Positions 1 to 7,436 of a stretch of DNA of 19,400 nucleotides are shown here, one piece after another. Every line of letters starts with the position of its first letter. The first letter of the stretch is position 1. Made by a program: the position numbers and the translations under genes. Origin of the DNA: Emcibacteraceae bacterium (GTDB lineage Bacteria; Pseudomonadota; Alphaproteobacteria; Sphingomonadales; Emcibacteraceae); contig JAESUD010000194.1 in assembly GCA_016763335.1 (NCBI GenBank), positions 1-19,400 of the forward strand. Reading direction: 5' to 3'. A model generated the notes under the pieces. That model searched no databases. It had not been told where the DNA came from and worked only from the letters and a program-made list of their open reading frames with translations.

Positions 1-906
1 GATAATAATGATCTTAAAGACAGCACATTAAACGCAGTAACCGCCGCAACCAAATTCAACAGCGATATTCATATCCTTGTTGCTGGTTCAGGTTGTTCAT
101 CCGTGGCTGATGCCGCCGCTAAGGTCAATGGAGTTAGTAAAGTCCTCGTTGCTGATAATGCTGACCTTGAACATCCCCTTGCCGAAGTCATCGCCCCGCT
201 TGTTGTCAGTATGGCTGGTGACTATGATCAAATCCTCGTTGCAGCAACAACCACGGGTAAGAACTTTATGCCCCGCGTTGCGGCCCTGCTTGATATGGCG
301 CAAATATCTGACATTATTTCGGTTGAAAGCAACGATACTTTCAAGCGACCTATTTATGCCGGCAACGCCATTGCTACGGTGCAGTCATCAGATGCTAAAA
401 AACTGATCACGGTACGGACAACCGCCTTTGCCGCGGCAGAAACAACGGGTGGTTCAGCAAGCATTGAAAATATTGATGCGCCGGCAAATCCCGGACTTTC
501 AAGTTTTGTTAGTGCAGAGCTCAGCAAATCTGAACGACCCGAGCTAACGAGCGCAAAAATAATTATATCCGGTGGCCGTGGTATGGGCAGTGGTGACAAT
601 TTCAAACTCATAGAAGCCGTCGCTGATAAGCTTGGTGCCGCCATCGGCGCATCACGCGCCGCGGTTGACGCTGGTTATGTGCCAAATGATTATCAGGTTG
701 GTCAAACCGGTAAAATTGTCGCGCCTGATCTTTATATAGCGGTTGGTATATCCGGCGCGATCCAACATCTTGCAGGAATGAAGGACAGCAAAGTAATCGT
801 TGCCATCAATAAAGACGAAGATGCACCAATTTTTCAAGTGGCTGATTATGGTTTGGTTGCCGATTTATTTGACGCCCTTCCTGAACTGGAAAAGGAACTT
901 TCTTAA
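1..906 (+). CDS. etfA: Electron transfer flavoprotein alpha subunit, 5'-truncated by the window
   Basis: This is the large subunit of ETF. The EtfA/EtfB heterodimer takes electrons from acyl-CoA and related flavin dehydrogenases and passes them to ETF:quinone oxidoreductase at the inner membrane. The reading frame is open from base 1, so the start lies outside; 301 residues are visible and only about ten are probably missing. The C-terminal FAD domain is unmistakable: the GGRGMGSG segment, then [22 protein letters not shown], a GISGAIQH segment and a final [11 protein letters not shown], the usual order in EtfA. A GTG at 103 lies inside the conserved domain and is not the start. The stop overlaps the next gene's ATG by one base (TAATG), which suggests translational coupling. 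etfB is expected just upstream, outside the window. Identification is very secure. Confidence 0.97.
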   Translation, partial: DNNDLKDSTLNAVTAATKFNSDIHILVAGSGCSSVADAAAKVNGVSKVLVADNADLEHPLAEVIAPLVVSMAGDYDQILVAATTTGKNFMPRVAALLDMAQISDIISVESNDTFKRPIYAGNAIATVQSSDAKKLITVRTTAFAAAETTGGSASIENIDAPANPGLSSFVSAELSKSERPELTSAKIIISGGRGMGSGDNFKLIEAVADKLGAAIGASRAAVDAGYVPNDYQVGQTGKIVAPDLYIAVGISGAIQHLAGMKDSKVIVAINKDEDAPIFQVADYGLVADLFDALPELEKELS

Positions 907-1778
907 TGATCAAAAAAGTCGGGGTTATTGGGGCAGGGCAAATGGGCAATGGCATTTGCCATGTGTTTGCCACGGCAGGCTATACTGTACTGCTTAGTGA
1001 TATTAGCCGGGATGCTTTGGATAAGGCCGTCTTAATCATTGGAAAAAATATGCAGCGGCAGGTGGTTAAGGAAATCATCACGGACGAACAGGCCAAATCA
1101 GCCCTTTCACGCATTGAAACAACCGTAGGGCTTGCTGATTTTTCCAGTGTCGATCTGGCGATTGAAGCGGCAACTGAAAATGAAGATATCAAGAAATCTA
1201 TCTTCAAAGAACTCAGCACGATTATGAAGCCGGAAGCCATTATGGCCACCAATACGTCTTCTATTTCTGTCACACGGCTGGCGTCTGTTACGGACAGGCC
1301 GGAAAAATTCATCGGTGTTCATTTTATGAACCCTGTGCCTTTAATGAAACTGGTTGAAATCATACGCGGCATTGCCACAAATGATGAGACATTCACCGCC
1401 ATTGAAAACACCATTAAAAAACTTGGTAAAATTGGCACGGTTTCAGAAGACTTTCCTGGTTTTATCGTCAACCGCATTTTAATGCCAATGATCAATGAAG
1501 CGGCCTACACCCTGTACGAAGGAGTGGGAACCATAAAAGATATCGACCTTAGCATGGAACTCGGCACCAATCACCCAATGGGACCTTTCAAGCTTGCCGA
1601 TTTTATCGGCCTTGATACCTGTCTTGCAATTATGCAAGTGCTATATGAAGGGCTAGCCGATAGTAAATACCGCCCGTGCCCACTATTAGTTAAATATGTA
1701 GAAGCCGGATGGCTTGGCCGTAAAACAGGTAAAGGTTTCTATGATTATAGTGGCGACGAGCCTGTTCCAACGAGATAG
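906..1778 (+). CDS. 3-hydroxybutyryl-CoA dehydrogenase (3-hydroxyacyl-CoA dehydrogenase family)
   Basis: A cytosolic NAD(P)-dependent enzyme that interconverts acetoacetyl-CoA and 3-hydroxybutyryl-CoA, as in beta-oxidation, butyrate or PHB metabolism. The 290 residues match the family's usual length. The N-terminal Rossmann domain carries GAGQMG at 9-14 and an acidic Asp32 at the end of beta-strand 2, which favours NAD. Catalytic features follow: NTSSIS at 116-121, His139 in VHFMNPVP, and Glu151. The C-terminal dimerisation domain includes [18 protein letters not shown] and ends in [11 protein letters not shown], a standard closing motif. It is coupled to etfA by a one-base overlap, so dehydrogenase and electron carrier are co-expressed. 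hbd, paaH or fadB2 would be equivalent names; the sequence does not choose among them. Confidence 0.95.
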   Translation: MIKKVGVIGAGQMGNGICHVFATAGYTVLLSDISRDALDKAVLIIGKNMQRQVVKEIITDEQAKSALSRIETTVGLADFSSVDLAIEAATENEDIKKSIFKELSTIMKPEAIMATNTSSISVTRLASVTDRPEKFIGVHFMNPVPLMKLVEIIRGIATNDETFTAIENTIKKLGKIGTVSEDFPGFIVNRILMPMINEAAYTLYEGVGTIKDIDLSMELGTNHPMGPFKLADFIGLDTCLAIMQVLYEGLADSKYRPCPLLVKYVEAGWLGRKTGKGFYDYSGDEPVPTR

Positions 1779-1790
1779 GATTAATGAATA

Positions 1791-2294
1791 ATGAAAAATA
1801 TTGCCCGTAACCTTCTTATCGTATCTGCCATTTTAGTATCATCTCTGGGTGCATACTCGCTTTATCTGGCCAAACAGGATTATAGCGCAGATAGCGTAAT
1901 TTTTAATACCAGTAAAAACATTGCCATAAATGGTTACGATACTGTCGCCTATCAAAAGCAAAAAACAGCCTTACGGGGCGATCCTGATTTTCAAGTCGAT
2001 TGGGCTGGCTCCATATGGTTTTTTATCAACATAGAAAATCGGGATATTTTTGCTGCGGCGCCAAAAAATTATGCGCCTTTATTCGGTGGTTACGATCCGC
2101 TTGGCATTTCAAAAGGGTACACAAACCCAACTGACCCGGAAATATACACCGTAAAGGCCGGACAGACTTTTTTACATTATTCCCCTGAATACCGTGAAGC
2201 TTGGGAAATTGATCGTGGCAGAAACCTTATTCTTGCAAACAGCAACTGGGTCTTTTTAAGAGAGCAATTACTGGAAATGCAAAATGACGAGTGA
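1791..2294 (+). CDS. Membrane-anchored YHS-domain protein
   Basis: A 167-residue protein with one N-terminal hydrophobic segment (about residues 7-26), acting as a signal anchor or uncleaved signal peptide, and a soluble region on the far side of the inner membrane. The YHS-like core begins at about residue 48 (INGYDTVAYQ) and continues through WAGSIWFFINIENRDIF, AAAPKNYAPLFGGY and SKG. Proteins of this exported type normally read GGYCAYGVA, with Cys (or Sec) after GGY. Here the codon is GAT and the text is GGYDPLGIS, so a putative metal- or redox-active residue is replaced by Asp. Function is unknown. The start is 12 bases after the hbd stop, with an AGGA overlapping that stop as a ribosome site. 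It is probably the last gene of the etfA-hbd transcript and meets the M13 peptidase gene tail to tail with no spacing. Confidence 0.85.
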   Translation: MKNIARNLLIVSAILVSSLGAYSLYLAKQDYSADSVIFNTSKNIAINGYDTVAYQKQKTALRGDPDFQVDWAGSIWFFINIENRDIFAAAPKNYAPLFGGYDPLGISKGYTNPTDPEIYTVKAGQTFLHYSPEYREAWEIDRGRNLILANSNWVFLREQLLEMQNDE

Positions 2295-4352
2295 TCACCA
2301 GATCCTCACCCGGTCCTCAGGTGCAATATAGAGCTTATGTTCCGGCCCGACATCAAACGCCTCATAAAAAGCATCAACATTATAAACAACACCGTTCACT
2401 CGGTAACGGTTCGGTGAATGAGGATCGGTTTTAATTTGTTGTACTAAGGCCTCATCACGACTTTTTGACTGGAATGCTTGCGCCCAGCCAATGAAGAAAC
2501 GCTGATCGCCGGTAAGGCCATCAATTACCCGTGCTTCCTGACCATTTAACGATATTTTATAAGCCTTATAGGAAATGCTTAACCCGCTAAGGTCACCAAT
2601 ATTTTCTCCTAGCGTAAAAGTACCGTTTACAGTGGTACCCTCAATCGGTTCATAGGTATTATATTGGGCAATTAGAGCATTTGTTTTTTTGGTGAATTTT
2701 TCTTTGTCTTCATCAGTCCACCAGTTTTCCAGTGCACCTTCACCGTTATAACGGCTACCTGAATCGTCAAACCCATGGCCAACTTCATGACCGATGACAC
2801 CGCCAATACCACCGTAATTTACCGCATCATTAGCTGGCATATTAAAAAATGGTGGTTGCAGAATTGCCGCAGGAAATACGATCTCATTCATCGTCGGATT
2901 ATAATAAGCATTCACCGTTTGCGGTGTCATAAACCATTCATCACGGTCAATCGGCGCGCCAAGTTTAGCGAGATCGCGTTTATGATTAACCAAGGCAGAA
3001 CGTTCAATATTACCCGCTAGGTCATCTGCTTTAATCTCAAGAGCCGAATAATCTTTCCACTTGTCAGGATAGCCAATTTTCGGGGTAAACTTCGCTAGTT
3101 TATCAAGGGCTTTAAGCTTGGTTTCTTCGTTCATCCAATCAAGATTTTTGATGCTCATTTCGTAGGATTTAATCAAATTTTGTACTAAACCTTCCATGCG
3201 ACTTTTCGCCTCGGGTTTAAAATGTTTAGCCACATATACTTCGCCCACCATTTCACCAAGGTTGTTATTTACCGTACTAACGGCACGGCGCCACATGGGT
3301 CGTTGTTCTTCAACACCACTTAAAGTTTTCGAATAAAATTCAAAATTCTGTTTATCCAGATCATCGGTCAATCGTGAAGCCATATCGTTTACAAGCGACC
3401 ATTTCAAATATGTTTTCCAGCTTTCAAGATCAACATCAACTAAAAGCGCATTTAATCCCTCAAGATAACTTGGCTGATTTATAACGGCATCCGCAATATT
3501 ACCCGCTTCTGTTACATCAAGATATATATCCATATCCATATTTGAAAGCAGGGCGTCAAAATCCGCTCTGGTATATTTATTATAACGTTTTAACGCATTA
3601 CGATTTTCTTCTTTTGTCCAATGAAACTTCGCAATTTTTGTTTCGAGCTCCATTACCGTATTTGCCGCTTCTGTTGCGTTGTCAATTTCTGCTAAATTCA
3701 GCATTTTTTTAACGTGTTCAAGGTATTCTTCCCTTATTTCAACTGACTTTTCATCATCATTAAAATAATATTCACGCTCCGGAAGCCCTAACCCTGCTTG
3801 ATATACATGCAATGAATATTCAGTAGGAATTTTAGCATCAACACTTACATATAAGGCAATTGGTGTGCTGAATGAATATTTACCGGCACTCGCAAAATAT
3901 TCTGATAACCCAGATAAATTTGAAATAGCGTCGATGGCAGTTAGGCGAGCTTCAAGCGGAGCAATTCCAAGCGCGTTACGCGTTTGCATATCCATATAAG
4001 ATTTATAAAGATCACCTACTTTTTGCTCACTACTTCTGGCGTCCGCACTTGATGATGAAGCTTCTTCAATAATTTCTTTAACATCGTCTTCGGCATTATC
4101 ACGCAGTACATTAAATGATCCGTACCGGGCTTTATCCGCTGGGATTTCCGTATTTTTAAGCCATGCACCATTTACATATTCAAAAAAATCATCCCCCGGA
4201 TGAACCATAACATCCATATTATCAAAGTTTACGCCTGATATTTCATCAGAACTCATCATCTTTGAATCCTGATCAGTAGTTGCGGAGTTATCACAACCAG
4301 ACATCAAAGCAACAAACGCAACCATGCTTACATATTTTGTAAATTTCATCAT
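2295..4352 (-). CDS. M13 family zinc metallopeptidase, lipoprotein (neprilysin/PepO type)
   Basis: A 685-residue oligopeptidase of family M13, exported and lipid-anchored. A short signal peptide ends in a lipobox LMSG-C (Cys20), after which comes a low-complexity linker. The N-terminal M13 domain starts near residue 50 (HPGDDFFEYVNGAWL), a standard opening. The catalytic domain has NAYYNPTMNEIVFPA at 481-495, the zinc motif HEVGH at 522-526, and the third zinc ligand in GENIGD (Glu583, with Asp587). The end, RVRIW, is the typical C-terminus. The residue after the lipid Cys is Asp, which in enterobacteria causes retention in the inner membrane. Two tandem ATGs start the frame (4352 and 4349); AAGGTGA lies just upstream and its spacing slightly favours the second. 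Substrates are unknown. Confidence 0.95.
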   Translation of the reverse strand: MMKFTKYVSMVAFVALMSGCDNSATTDQDSKMMSSDEISGVNFDNMDVMVHPGDDFFEYVNGAWLKNTEIPADKARYGSFNVLRDNAEDDVKEIIEEASSSSADARSSEQKVGDLYKSYMDMQTRNALGIAPLEARLTAIDAISNLSGLSEYFASAGKYSFSTPIALYVSVDAKIPTEYSLHVYQAGLGLPEREYYFNDDEKSVEIREEYLEHVKKMLNLAEIDNATEAANTVMELETKIAKFHWTKEENRNALKRYNKYTRADFDALLSNMDMDIYLDVTEAGNIADAVINQPSYLEGLNALLVDVDLESWKTYLKWSLVNDMASRLTDDLDKQNFEFYSKTLSGVEEQRPMWRRAVSTVNNNLGEMVGEVYVAKHFKPEAKSRMEGLVQNLIKSYEMSIKNLDWMNEETKLKALDKLAKFTPKIGYPDKWKDYSALEIKADDLAGNIERSALVNHKRDLAKLGAPIDRDEWFMTPQTVNAYYNPTMNEIVFPAAILQPPFFNMPANDAVNYGGIGGVIGHEVGHGFDDSGSRYNGEGALENWWTDEDKEKFTKKTNALIAQYNTYEPIEGTTVNGTFTLGENIGDLSGLSISYKAYKISLNGQEARVIDGLTGDQRFFIGWAQAFQSKSRDEALVQQIKTDPHSPNRYRVNGVVYNVDAFYEAFDVGPEHKLYIAPEDRVRIW

Positions 4353-4427
4353 TTCACCTTTTTAGAATTTCCCAACCCTATATTCATTTTGCGTAACTCT
4401 GTATGATTTTCAACAATTTCACAAGAA

Positions 4428-4447
4428 AATTACTGATCAAAGTAATT
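4428..4447. repeat. Palindrome AATTACT-N6-AGTAATT, possible operator
   Basis: A perfect 7-base inverted repeat with a six-base spacer (GATCAA), 76 bases upstream of the M13 peptidase start. The size and symmetry fit a site for a dimeric regulator, but AT-rich DNA throws up such palindromes by chance. No regulator is identifiable. Confidence 0.3.
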
Positions 4448-4506
4448 CATGTCCTTTTAAAAATAAATAATGCTTGAATTTTAATTTAAAATTGTTATGT
4501 TATATC

Positions 4507-4596
4507 GTCTCTAATGTGTTTGTGTTGATAGAGATTTTAATAACTTCCCCCCTCTCTTTTCGGCCCTCTTTTAATTAAGATGGGCCGAAAAATTTT
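4507..4596 (+). ncRNA. Candidate small RNA: two hairpins separated by a C/U-rich stretch
   Basis: Stem 1 is TCTCTA (4508-4513) pairing with TAGAGA (4529-4534). An unpaired CUUCCCCCCUCUCUUUU stretch follows (4544-4560), then a strong 10-base-pair stem TTTTCGGCCC/GGGCCGAAAA (4557-4566/4582-4591) ending in AUUUU. A possible promoter lies just upstream: TTGAAT at 4474-4479, a 16-base spacer, TATGTT at 4496-4501. C/U-rich unpaired loops that could contact ribosome-binding sites are known in alphaproteobacterial small RNAs. Against it, the U run at the end is short and separated from the stem by the A tract, so the 3' hairpin is a poor intrinsic terminator. The repeat could instead be a protein-binding site on DNA. 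Confidence 0.25.
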
Positions 4597-4612
4597 CCAA
4601 ATTATAAAAAAA

Positions 4613-4640
4613 TTGGCTTTATTGAATTATCGGATATAAT
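4613..4640 (+). promoter_or_regulatory. Sigma70-like promoter of the methyltransferase gene
   Basis: TTGGCT at 4613-4618, a 16-base spacer, and a consensus TATAAT at 4635-4640. It predicts a transcription start near 4647 and a leader of about 26 bases that contains AAAGG six bases before the ATG at 4673. Position and match are good; it is untested. Confidence 0.55.
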
Positions 4641-4672
4641 TTCCTTTAGTATTAAACTAATAAAGGCTGAAA

Positions 4673-5440
4673 ATGTTTCAAGATGTAGTGGAATTAAACA
4701 CTTATTACAGCTCGCAGCGCGGGAAAATAACGGCACGCCTTATTCGCAATCAAATTCGCACTTTATGGCCTACGGTGAAAGGTATGGATGTACTCGGGAT
4801 TGGATATGCACCGCCTTATATGGAATTATTGCGTGAAGAAGCAAACCATACCGTGGTAATCATGCCAACCCTGCAAGGGGTTTTGAGATGGCCGCGCCAC
4901 AAATATAATGATAAAAAATTATCAGGTAAATATAATGGAAACCTTGCTACTTTGGCGCGGGAAACCGACCTCCCCATAAAAGAAGCCAGCATGGACCGAA
5001 TTATCCTTGTTCACCTTCTTGAACATACAGACCACAGTAAACATATGCTTCGTGAAGTATGGCGTACACTCGCACCTGGCGGAAGGGTGATTATTATTGT
5101 GCCTAGTCGTCTTGGGCCTTGGTGCCGTTCTGAATCAAATCCCTTTGGTCACGGCAAACCATTTTCAACAAATCAAATTAAAAAAATCCTCGCTAAAAAT
5201 ATGCTCACCCCCACCAGATGGACTTCAGCATTATTTTTGCCGCCATTCAAAAGCAGAACCATGTTAACCGCCCTTGCCACGCTTGAAACAACCGGGCAAA
5301 GATGGTGGAGCAAATTAGCCGGCGTGTTAATCATTGAAGCTGAAAAACAGATTTATGCCGCCAATAAGACACAGGCCAAAAAAAGACTAGTGACAAAACC
5401 CGCTATTATAGGTTCACATATGACACAACAGGAAAAATAG
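4673..5440 (+). CDS. Class I SAM-dependent methyltransferase
   Basis: A 255-residue protein with a Rossmann-like methyltransferase fold. The SAM-binding motif I is the segment MDVLGIGYAPPYMELL at about 38-53, less glycine-rich than usual. The post-I region is degenerate. Motif II/III lies at about 107-135: RIILVHLLEHTDHSKHMLREVWRTLAPGG in two pieces, followed by RVIIIVPSR, the usual 'terminal step' of methyltransferase_11-type domains. The C-terminal third is basic and lineage-specific. An AAAGG ribosome site precedes the ATG and a TATAAT promoter sits just upstream, so it is probably monocistronic. It ends two bases from the convergent metW stop. The substrate cannot be inferred. No operon partner is available to guide it. 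Confidence 0.88.
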   Translation: MFQDVVELNTYYSSQRGKITARLIRNQIRTLWPTVKGMDVLGIGYAPPYMELLREEANHTVVIMPTLQGVLRWPRHKYNDKKLSGKYNGNLATLARETDLPIKEASMDRIILVHLLEHTDHSKHMLREVWRTLAPGGRVIIIVPSRLGPWCRSESNPFGHGKPFSTNQIKKILAKNMLTPTRWTSALFLPPFKSRTMLTALATLETTGQRWWSKLAGVLIIEAEKQIYAANKTQAKKRLVTKPAIIGSHMTQQEK

Positions 5441-5442
5441 AA

Positions 5443-6075
5443 TTAATCACGGGTTATTACATATAAACCTTGTGTCGCAAAAATGTTCGACAAAATCATT
5501 GAACTAAATAACATTCTACTGCCGGAGCTATCCATCCCGATGCCTTTTTCAATTTTAATATCAAGTTCATCACAGAGGTCAACAAAGTCCCGAATGGTAC
5601 AAAAATGAATATTAGGAGTGCTATACCACGGATAATCCAGCGATTTGGTAACAGGCATTGTTCCTTTAAGCATTATATGAAGTCGGACACGCCAATTGCC
5701 AAAATTTGGAAAAGAAACAATAGCCCTTTTTCCCACTCTAAGCAGTTCATTGAGGATTTTATCAGGCCGCGACATTGCCTGAAGTGTTTGGCTTAGAATG
5801 ACATAATCAAACCTGTTATCTGGAAAATGGGTGATCTCTTCTTCAGCATTCCCCTGAATAACAGATAACCCTTTAGAGACGCTATCTTTAACCCCTTCCG
5901 GGCTTAATTCAATACCGCGCGCATCAACATTCTTCTTTTTACGCAAATAATCAAGCAAGGCACCGTCGCCGCAGCCGACATCAAGAACACGAGAACCTTC
6001 TGGAATCATATTGGCAATCAAAAGCAAATCGATACGAATATCCGAGGCGCGGTGCGTATTATGGCCTTCATTCAT
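5443..6075 (-). CDS. metW: Methionine biosynthesis protein MetW
   Basis: A small (210-residue) methyltransferase-fold protein that almost always accompanies metX and is needed for full homoserine acyltransferase function in several proteobacteria; its precise biochemical role is not settled here. Visible features are [21 protein letters not shown] (residues 14-34, in two pieces) with the SAM motif VLDVGCGDG at 30-38, [21 protein letters not shown] at 121-132 and the family hallmark [11 protein letters not shown] at 147-157. The frame stays open to 6216, but those extra residues lie in metX-coding DNA and are not MetW-like. The ATG at 6075 has GGGAG eight bases upstream, so that start is chosen. 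It overlaps the metX stop by eight bases, showing tight coupling. Confidence 0.95.
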   Translation of the reverse strand: MNEGHNTHRASDIRIDLLLIANMIPEGSRVLDVGCGDGALLDYLRKKKNVDARGIELSPEGVKDSVSKGLSVIQGNAEEEITHFPDNRFDYVILSQTLQAMSRPDKILNELLRVGKRAIVSFPNFGNWRVRLHIMLKGTMPVTKSLDYPWYSTPNIHFCTIRDFVDLCDELDIKIEKGIGMDSSGSRMLFSSMILSNIFATQGLYVITRD

Positions 6076-7234
6076 CGCTATTGCTCCCATCAAAACGTGC
6101 TTCAGCCGCAAGAAATCCTGAAATAATATTGAACATTTCCGGACACTCCAGCAAAAAGCTATCATGACCTTTATCCATTTCAATTTCCACAAAGCTGACC
6201 TGTGCGCCGACAGCATTTAATGCTCGCACCATTTCCCGGCTTTCTTCCGTGGTATAAAGCCAATCGGAAGTAAAAGACATTATGCAAAATTTTACCGGGG
6301 TATTATCAAGAGCAGCAAGAAGACTGCCATCAAATTCCGCTGAAATATCATAATAATCCATTGCTCGGGTGATATAGAGATAGCTATTGGCATCAAACCG
6401 GTCAACAAATGAAATTCCTTGATAACGCAGATAACTTTCCACTTGGAAATCTGCATCAAAACCAAAGGTAAGTTTTTCCCGGTCCTGAAGGTTACGTCCA
6501 AATTTTGACGTAAGACTTTTTTCCGACATATATGTTATATGTGCTGCCATTCTTGCAACTGATAGCCCGGCTTTTGGACGATTTTTTGTTTCAAAATACC
6601 GCCCATTTTGCCAATTTGGATCTGCCATTATTGCCTGACGACCAACTTCATGAAAAGCTATATTCTGCGCTGAATGCCGCCACGTAGATGCAATAGGAAT
6701 GGCCGTTTTAACACGTGTGTTATGATCTACGGCCCATTGAATAACCTGCATTCCTCCCATTGAACCACCAATAACAGAAAACAACTGGTCAATTTCTAAA
6801 TAATCAATGAGCCTTACTTGAGCGCCAACCATGTCGGCAATTGTGATCACCGGAAAATCTAGTCCGTAGGGCTCGTTGGTTTCAGGGTTCATTTCTTTTG
6901 GCCCACTACTACCCGAACAAGAACCCAATACATTACTGCAAATGACAAAATATTTATCAGTGTCTATCGCCAGCCCCGGGCCAATCAGCTTTGGCCACCA
7001 GCCTTCTTTACCAGTTATGGGATTTTGGCCACAAGCATACTGATCACCCGTTAAAGCATGACACACTAATATGGCGTTCGATTTATCACCGTTTAATGTG
7101 CCCCAACATTTATAAGCAATTTTAAACGATGATAAACATTCACCGGAAGTAAGACATAATGGATCATCAATTCCCAAAGTCACAACTTCGGAAAATCCAT
7201 CATCCATTTCTATTTTATTTTTTTCTACCGTCAT
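6068..7234 (-). CDS. metX: Homoserine O-acyltransferase (MetX family)
   Basis: Catalyses the first committed step of methionine synthesis, acylation of L-homoserine, normally with acetyl-CoA. It is a 388-residue alpha/beta-hydrolase-fold protein of normal length. The nucleophile elbow is GGSMGG (Ser158), the catalytic Asp is probably Asp324 in SFTSDWLY, and His357 lies in DKGHDSFL. Other family marks are HALTGDQYA (59-67), [12 protein letters not shown] (101-112) and TRAMDYYD. Some MetX-family enzymes use succinyl-CoA, so the acyl donor is not certain from sequence. It is first in a metX-metW pair. An in-frame TGA upstream rules out a much longer N-terminus, although the ribosome site is weak (TTGGTAAA). 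Confidence 0.96.
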   Translation of the reverse strand: MTVEKNKIEMDDGFSEVVTLGIDDPLCLTSGECLSSFKIAYKCWGTLNGDKSNAILVCHALTGDQYACGQNPITGKEGWWPKLIGPGLAIDTDKYFVICSNVLGSCSGSSGPKEMNPETNEPYGLDFPVITIADMVGAQVRLIDYLEIDQLFSVIGGSMGGMQVIQWAVDHNTRVKTAIPIASTWRHSAQNIAFHEVGRQAIMADPNWQNGRYFETKNRPKAGLSVARMAAHITYMSEKSLTSKFGRNLQDREKLTFGFDADFQVESYLRYQGISFVDRFDANSYLYITRAMDYYDISAEFDGSLLAALDNTPVKFCIMSFTSDWLYTTEESREMVRALNAVGAQVSFVEIEMDKGHDSFLLECPEMFNIISGFLAAEARFDGSNSDE

Positions 7235-7270
7235 TTTACCAAGCTTAAATATTCATTTTATCCTTTAAGT

Positions 7271-7298
7271 TTTCTACTCTAGCACAAAAGGAAGTCAA
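7271..7298 (-). promoter_or_regulatory. Probable promoter of metX-metW
   Basis: Reading the minus strand, TTGACT (7298-7293), a 16-base spacer and TAGAAA (7276-7271). It would start transcription near 7265, giving a leader of about 30 bases. The -35 is good, the -10 only fair. The leader has AAAGGA followed after four bases by a three-codon ATG-AAT-ATT-TAA unit (7256-7245). Confidence 0.4.
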
Positions 7299-7324
7299 CC
7301 GTTCATTGATCAGACAGGGTATAT

Positions 7325-7353
7325 TTGGCAAAATTAATTGTAAAACTTACATT
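7325..7353 (+). promoter_or_regulatory. Probable promoter of hisC-tyrA with overlapping palindrome
   Basis: TTGGCA at 7325-7330, a 17-base spacer, TACATT at 7348-7353; the start would be near 7360. The palindrome TGTAA-AAC-TTACA (7339-7351) overlaps the -10 box, and an imperfect AGTG...CACT palindrome (7358-7372) covers the predicted start. Either could be an operator for repression by an aromatic-amino-acid or other regulator; no binding protein is identified. Confidence 0.45.
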
Positions 7354-7436
7354 TTTTAGTGGTTAAATCACTCATATCCGTGTAGATCAAAAAAACAGAT
7401 TAAAACTAAAACCACTCAAAACCATTGAGGATTATC

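Larger units (their letters stand above)
4353..4672. other. Divergent intergenic region between M13 peptidase and methyltransferase genes
   Basis: A very AT-rich 320-base gap. Seen in it: a 7-6-7 palindrome at 4428-4447, a short inverted repeat TCTCTA/TAGAGA at 4508-4534, a C/U-rich run at 4544-4560, a perfect 10-base inverted repeat at 4557-4566/4582-4591, and a sigma70-like promoter at 4613-4640 driving the methyltransferase. No convincing protein-coding frame is present. The amount of structure exceeds what two simple promoters need. Confidence 0.7.

Noticed and set aside
2775..3020. Plus-strand open frame inside the M13 peptidase gene
   Set aside because: It is antisense to the zinc-motif-coding region, has no family features and no ribosome site; it is a shadow of a real gene. 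Similar antisense frames in etfA, hbd, lysA, ftsE and the zinc-ribbon gene were rejected for the same reason.
4557..4596. Simple intrinsic terminator
   Set aside because: The 10-bp stem is strong, but on the plus strand it ends in AAAAA before a short UUUU, and on the minus strand a G-run follows. Neither is a normal terminator. No protein-coding gene on either strand ends nearby.
4673..6075. Methyltransferase and metW as a functional pair
   Set aside because: Both have methyltransferase folds and end two bases apart, but they are convergent, have separate promoters and share no specific motifs, so the adjacency is probably accidental.
5443..6216. Longer MetW starting at 6216
   Set aside because: The extra 47 residues lie inside metX-coding DNA in another frame and have no MetW character; the ATG at 6075 has its own GGGAG.
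7235..7436. SAM-II riboswitch upstream of metX
   Set aside because: These occur before metA/metX in many alphaproteobacteria, so I read the minus strand for the conserved pseudoknot core. The expected GCUAAA...AGGG arrangement is not there, and the leader from the likely promoter is only about 30 bases.
7425..7436. TTG start for hisC at 7425
   Set aside because: It adds four residues and would place the ribosome site GAGG inside the coding sequence; the ATG at 7437 is correctly spaced from it.
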